This document shows, one piece after another, positions 5,701 to 6,130 of a stretch of 6,130 bases of DNA. The position numbers and the translations under genes are program-made. This DNA comes from an uncultured Eubacteriaceae bacterium (lineage in GTDB: Bacteria; Bacillota; Clostridia; Lachnospirales; CAG-274). The notes beneath the pieces were generated by a model that did no database searches, was not told the DNA's origin, and saw only the letters and a list, made by a program, of their open reading frames with translations. Numbering within the stretch: the stretch's first letter is position 1; every line of letters begins with the position of its first letter. The stretch spans positions 1 to 6,130 of the forward strand of contig CAMNCZ010000074.1 of assembly GCA_946534775.1 (NCBI GenBank), given 5' to 3'.

Positions 5701-5768
5701 CGCATTTAAGCAAGCCCATTGACAGCAATGCGCTGTTTGCGGCATTGGAAAGCCTGATAACGGAATAA
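2712..5768 (+). CDS. Membrane hybrid sensor histidine kinase with two receiver domains
   Basis: A 1018-residue protein starting at the ATG with AAGGGGG (2697-2703) 8 bases upstream; the frame is open to a TTG at 2676 but that has no ribosome site. A transmembrane helix (about 7-28) and a second (about 296-316) bracket an extracytoplasmic domain that resembles a double Cache sensor, with FAFVDDEGLIYTS at 105-117 and IYTKDGVALT at 197-206. A charged coiled coil (about 318-365) leads to a PAS-like domain (about 366-485). HisKA carries the autophosphorylated H519 in SHEIRTPMNAIIG. The HATPase has an N-box (N633, N637), DTGIGM (670-675), FDTF (684-687) and GSSGLGLAI (699-707). Receiver 1 (about 756-873) has D762/D763, phosphoacceptor D811, T840 and K862. 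Receiver 2 (about 894-1014) has E900/D901, D947, T979 and K1001. All catalytic residues are intact. There is no HPt domain or DNA-binding output, so onward transfer needs a separate HPt protein. The ligand is unknown and no partner gene is in view. Confidence 0.95.
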   Translation: MEKQKNITSVAIFGVILVSVVLTLGTFLTGHKAKHDTENAVTSVSLLYLDELAGRREQVVSSALERNIENMRAAISLLTEDDLSNIKHLQEYQARMKKLYTLEKFAFVDDEGLIYTSLGVMDDIDEYNINYFELSEPFITVKEPKGEQKKVIIAIPVSDLYLEGKKLVVCFMEIDMEKMLEGVSLISDNNGTTFCNIYTKDGVALTNMVLGGLASEDNLLDAMGKAEFENGMTAEKVRDDFENKTHNYATFTYDGIQETLSYVPIKGTDWMLTYLIRNSVISENISSVSDGIIARSLIQTIATATILLVLFSILLMQSKKNAALAVEKEATEIENKIKQQELVQRLELQEKLLEQEKNRTQQDNMISALASDYISVYYADLQKNECICYRSAARKQDGPQAGDHFEYRNAFEEYAANRVSEKYRKEFLDFIDPENIMKRLETDPLLTYRYLVAYNGKEAYEMVRIAGMDKSSHEISIGFTDIDAEMRETMKRNQALSDALKAAEEASKAKTVFLSSMSHEIRTPMNAIIGLDSIALNDPEISDKTRGYLEKIGSSANHLLGLINDILDMSRIEAGRMTLKSEEFSFAKLIEQVNTIFSTQCAEKGLDYNCHINGTVDDYFIGDNIKLRQVLVNILGNAVKFTPEGGKIDFITEKVNSFDGRSTLRFRISDTGIGMSREYLPHIFDTFSQEDSTATNRYGSSGLGLAITKNIVEMMNGNIDVQSEKGKGTTFIFTVTLIDSDHKQDNKDDEIYPYEMNVLVVDDDPVACEHAKLVLEKTGMSCETALSGKEALEKVKLHQARQKPYDLILVDLKMPEMDGVETSKRIREIVGRESAIIIITAYRWDDVFDEAKKVGVDSFIAKPLFAGNVIEEYRSARKKKNPADTLHKVSLKGRRVLLAEDVPINAEIMTMLLTTSEMIVDHAENGKIALQKFSDSPEGFYDVILMDIRMPEMDGLEATAKIRGLNRKDAESIPIIALTANAFDEDVHRSLQAGMNAHLSKPIDSNALFAALESLITE

Positions 5769-5798
5769 GAACCACTTTTTCAAGCCGAGAATTAGGGC

Positions 5799-5848
5799 AA
5801 AAAAATAAGCCTATAAGACATAACAACATTTGTCACGTCTTATAGGCT
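5799..5848 (-). terminator. Perfect 12-bp hairpin, intrinsic terminator for minus-strand transcription
   Basis: AGCCTATAAGAC (5808-5819) and GTCTTATAGGCT (5837-5848) are perfect inverted repeats with a 17-base loop. The T-run follows on the minus strand (A7 at 5799-5805 on the plus strand), whereas the plus strand continues CAAAAATG. It therefore terminates RNA arriving from the right. It may also stop kinase transcripts by its stem alone, but lacks the usual U-tract in that direction. Confidence 0.65.
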
Positions 5849-5857
5849 CAAAAATGA

Positions 5858-5886
5858 TTGTATTCACTTAAAATCTGTGCTATACT
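5858..5886 (+). promoter_or_regulatory. Possible rightward promoter
   Basis: TATACT (5881-5886) is 5 of 6 to the -10 consensus, with TGC before it as an extended -10, and lies 17 bases after TTGTAT (5858-5863), where only the TTG matches the -35 consensus. No gene follows within the window, so its meaning is unclear. Confidence 0.25.
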
Positions 5887-6046
5887 AAAACTGCATAAAT
5901 GCATTTTCAAGACATACATCATATATTTACCACCCAGCATATCTTGTCATAATCTTTCGCCTTGAAATCCACTTTTTGTGTCAATTTCGTGTCAAACCAG
6001 ACACTATAACTCCTGAAGTCTTGAATACAAGCCACTTTCAAGAGTG

Positions 6047-6075
6047 GTTATCTACAAACATTAGTTTTCTGTCAA
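6047..6075 (-). promoter_or_regulatory. Possible minus-strand promoter
   Basis: Read on the minus strand, a perfect TTGACA (6075-6070) is followed after 17 bases by GATAAC (6052-6047), 4 of 6 to the -10 consensus. RNA from it would start near 6040 and end at the minus-strand terminator at 5848-5799, about 230-240 bases. Confidence 0.35.
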
Positions 6076-6130
6076 GGCTGTCGCATTAAGAATATGATAA
6101 TATTCAATGGTTCAGTCCCTTATGTTGTTT

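Larger units (their letters stand above)
5849..6130. other. Right-end interval without a convincing gene
   Basis: Plus-strand frames are closed by frequent stops. On the minus strand a 42-codon open stretch (6047 down to the TGA at 5919) reads as reasonable protein (for example DFRSYSVWFDTKL, VDFKAKDYDKICW). It has no ribosome site or good start and is preceded by an in-frame stop, so it may be a decayed C-terminus of an unidentified gene or chance. Small repeats are present: GTGTC at 5978-5982 and 5989-5993 with GACAC at 6000-6004, and a 5-bp hairpin at 6032-6047. Confidence 0.5.

Noticed and set aside
5178..5705. Long minus-strand frames opposite the kinase receiver domains
   Set aside because: They mirror conserved receiver-domain codons. 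No promoter or ribosome site supports them.
1..6130. CRISPR array, tRNA, rRNA or insertion sequence
   Set aside because: No regularly spaced repeats, no cloverleaf or rRNA-like conserved stretch, and no transposase or terminal inverted repeats with target duplications were seen.

Overview
The window reads as chromosomal DNA from an endospore-forming Firmicute, most likely an anaerobic member of the class Clostridia. The evidence is the end of spoIIAB directly followed by sigF (the core of the forespore sigma-F operon), strong AGGAGG-type ribosome binding sites, sigma-A-type promoters, a class I cyclic di-GMP riboswitch, and an AT-leaning base composition with frequent ATA (Ile) and AGA/AGG (Arg) codons. 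Genus cannot be decided from this sequence.

Layout. (1) 1-872: the 3' end of spoIIAB and the complete sigF, one base apart, reading right. (2) 900-1976: a good sigma-A promoter drives two tandem paralogous small membrane proteins of the COG2426 / PF06695 family (named 'small multidrug export', true function unknown). The upstream copy lacks the acidic residue before the RGG motif that its partner keeps. (3) 1977-2711: about 700 bases with no credible protein gene but dense in signals: an A-tract inverted repeat, a consensus promoter, a c-di-GMP-I riboswitch aptamer with an intrinsic terminator, an 80-base candidate branched RNA fold, a long hairpin, a second nested-stem fold, and an extended -10 promoter for the next gene. 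(4) 2712-5768: one 1018-residue membrane hybrid sensor histidine kinase (extracytoplasmic sensor, coiled coil, PAS-like domain, HisKA, HATPase, two receiver domains, no HPt). (5) 5769-6130: a perfect 12-bp hairpin terminator with its T-run on the minus strand, then about 280 bases without a convincing gene but with a possible short minus-strand transcription unit.

How the parts relate. SpoIIAB holds sigma-F inactive until SpoIIAA releases it; that pair is a self-contained sporulation switch. The paralog pair appears to be a separate two-gene operon. An inverted repeat whose right arm covers its first Shine-Dalgarno could limit translation from sigF read-through transcripts. The most interesting stretch is region 3. 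The riboswitch 5' core (2148-2159) can form an 11-bp, one-bulge pairing with the 5' arm of its terminator (2235-2245). This predicts an OFF switch: bound c-di-GMP gives termination, absence gives read-through. However, the read-through RNA meets no gene for about 440 bases and crosses another strong hairpin, while the histidine kinase has its own promoter. The switch may therefore control a structured non-coding RNA, or may add c-di-GMP input to the kinase gene as a second transcription source.
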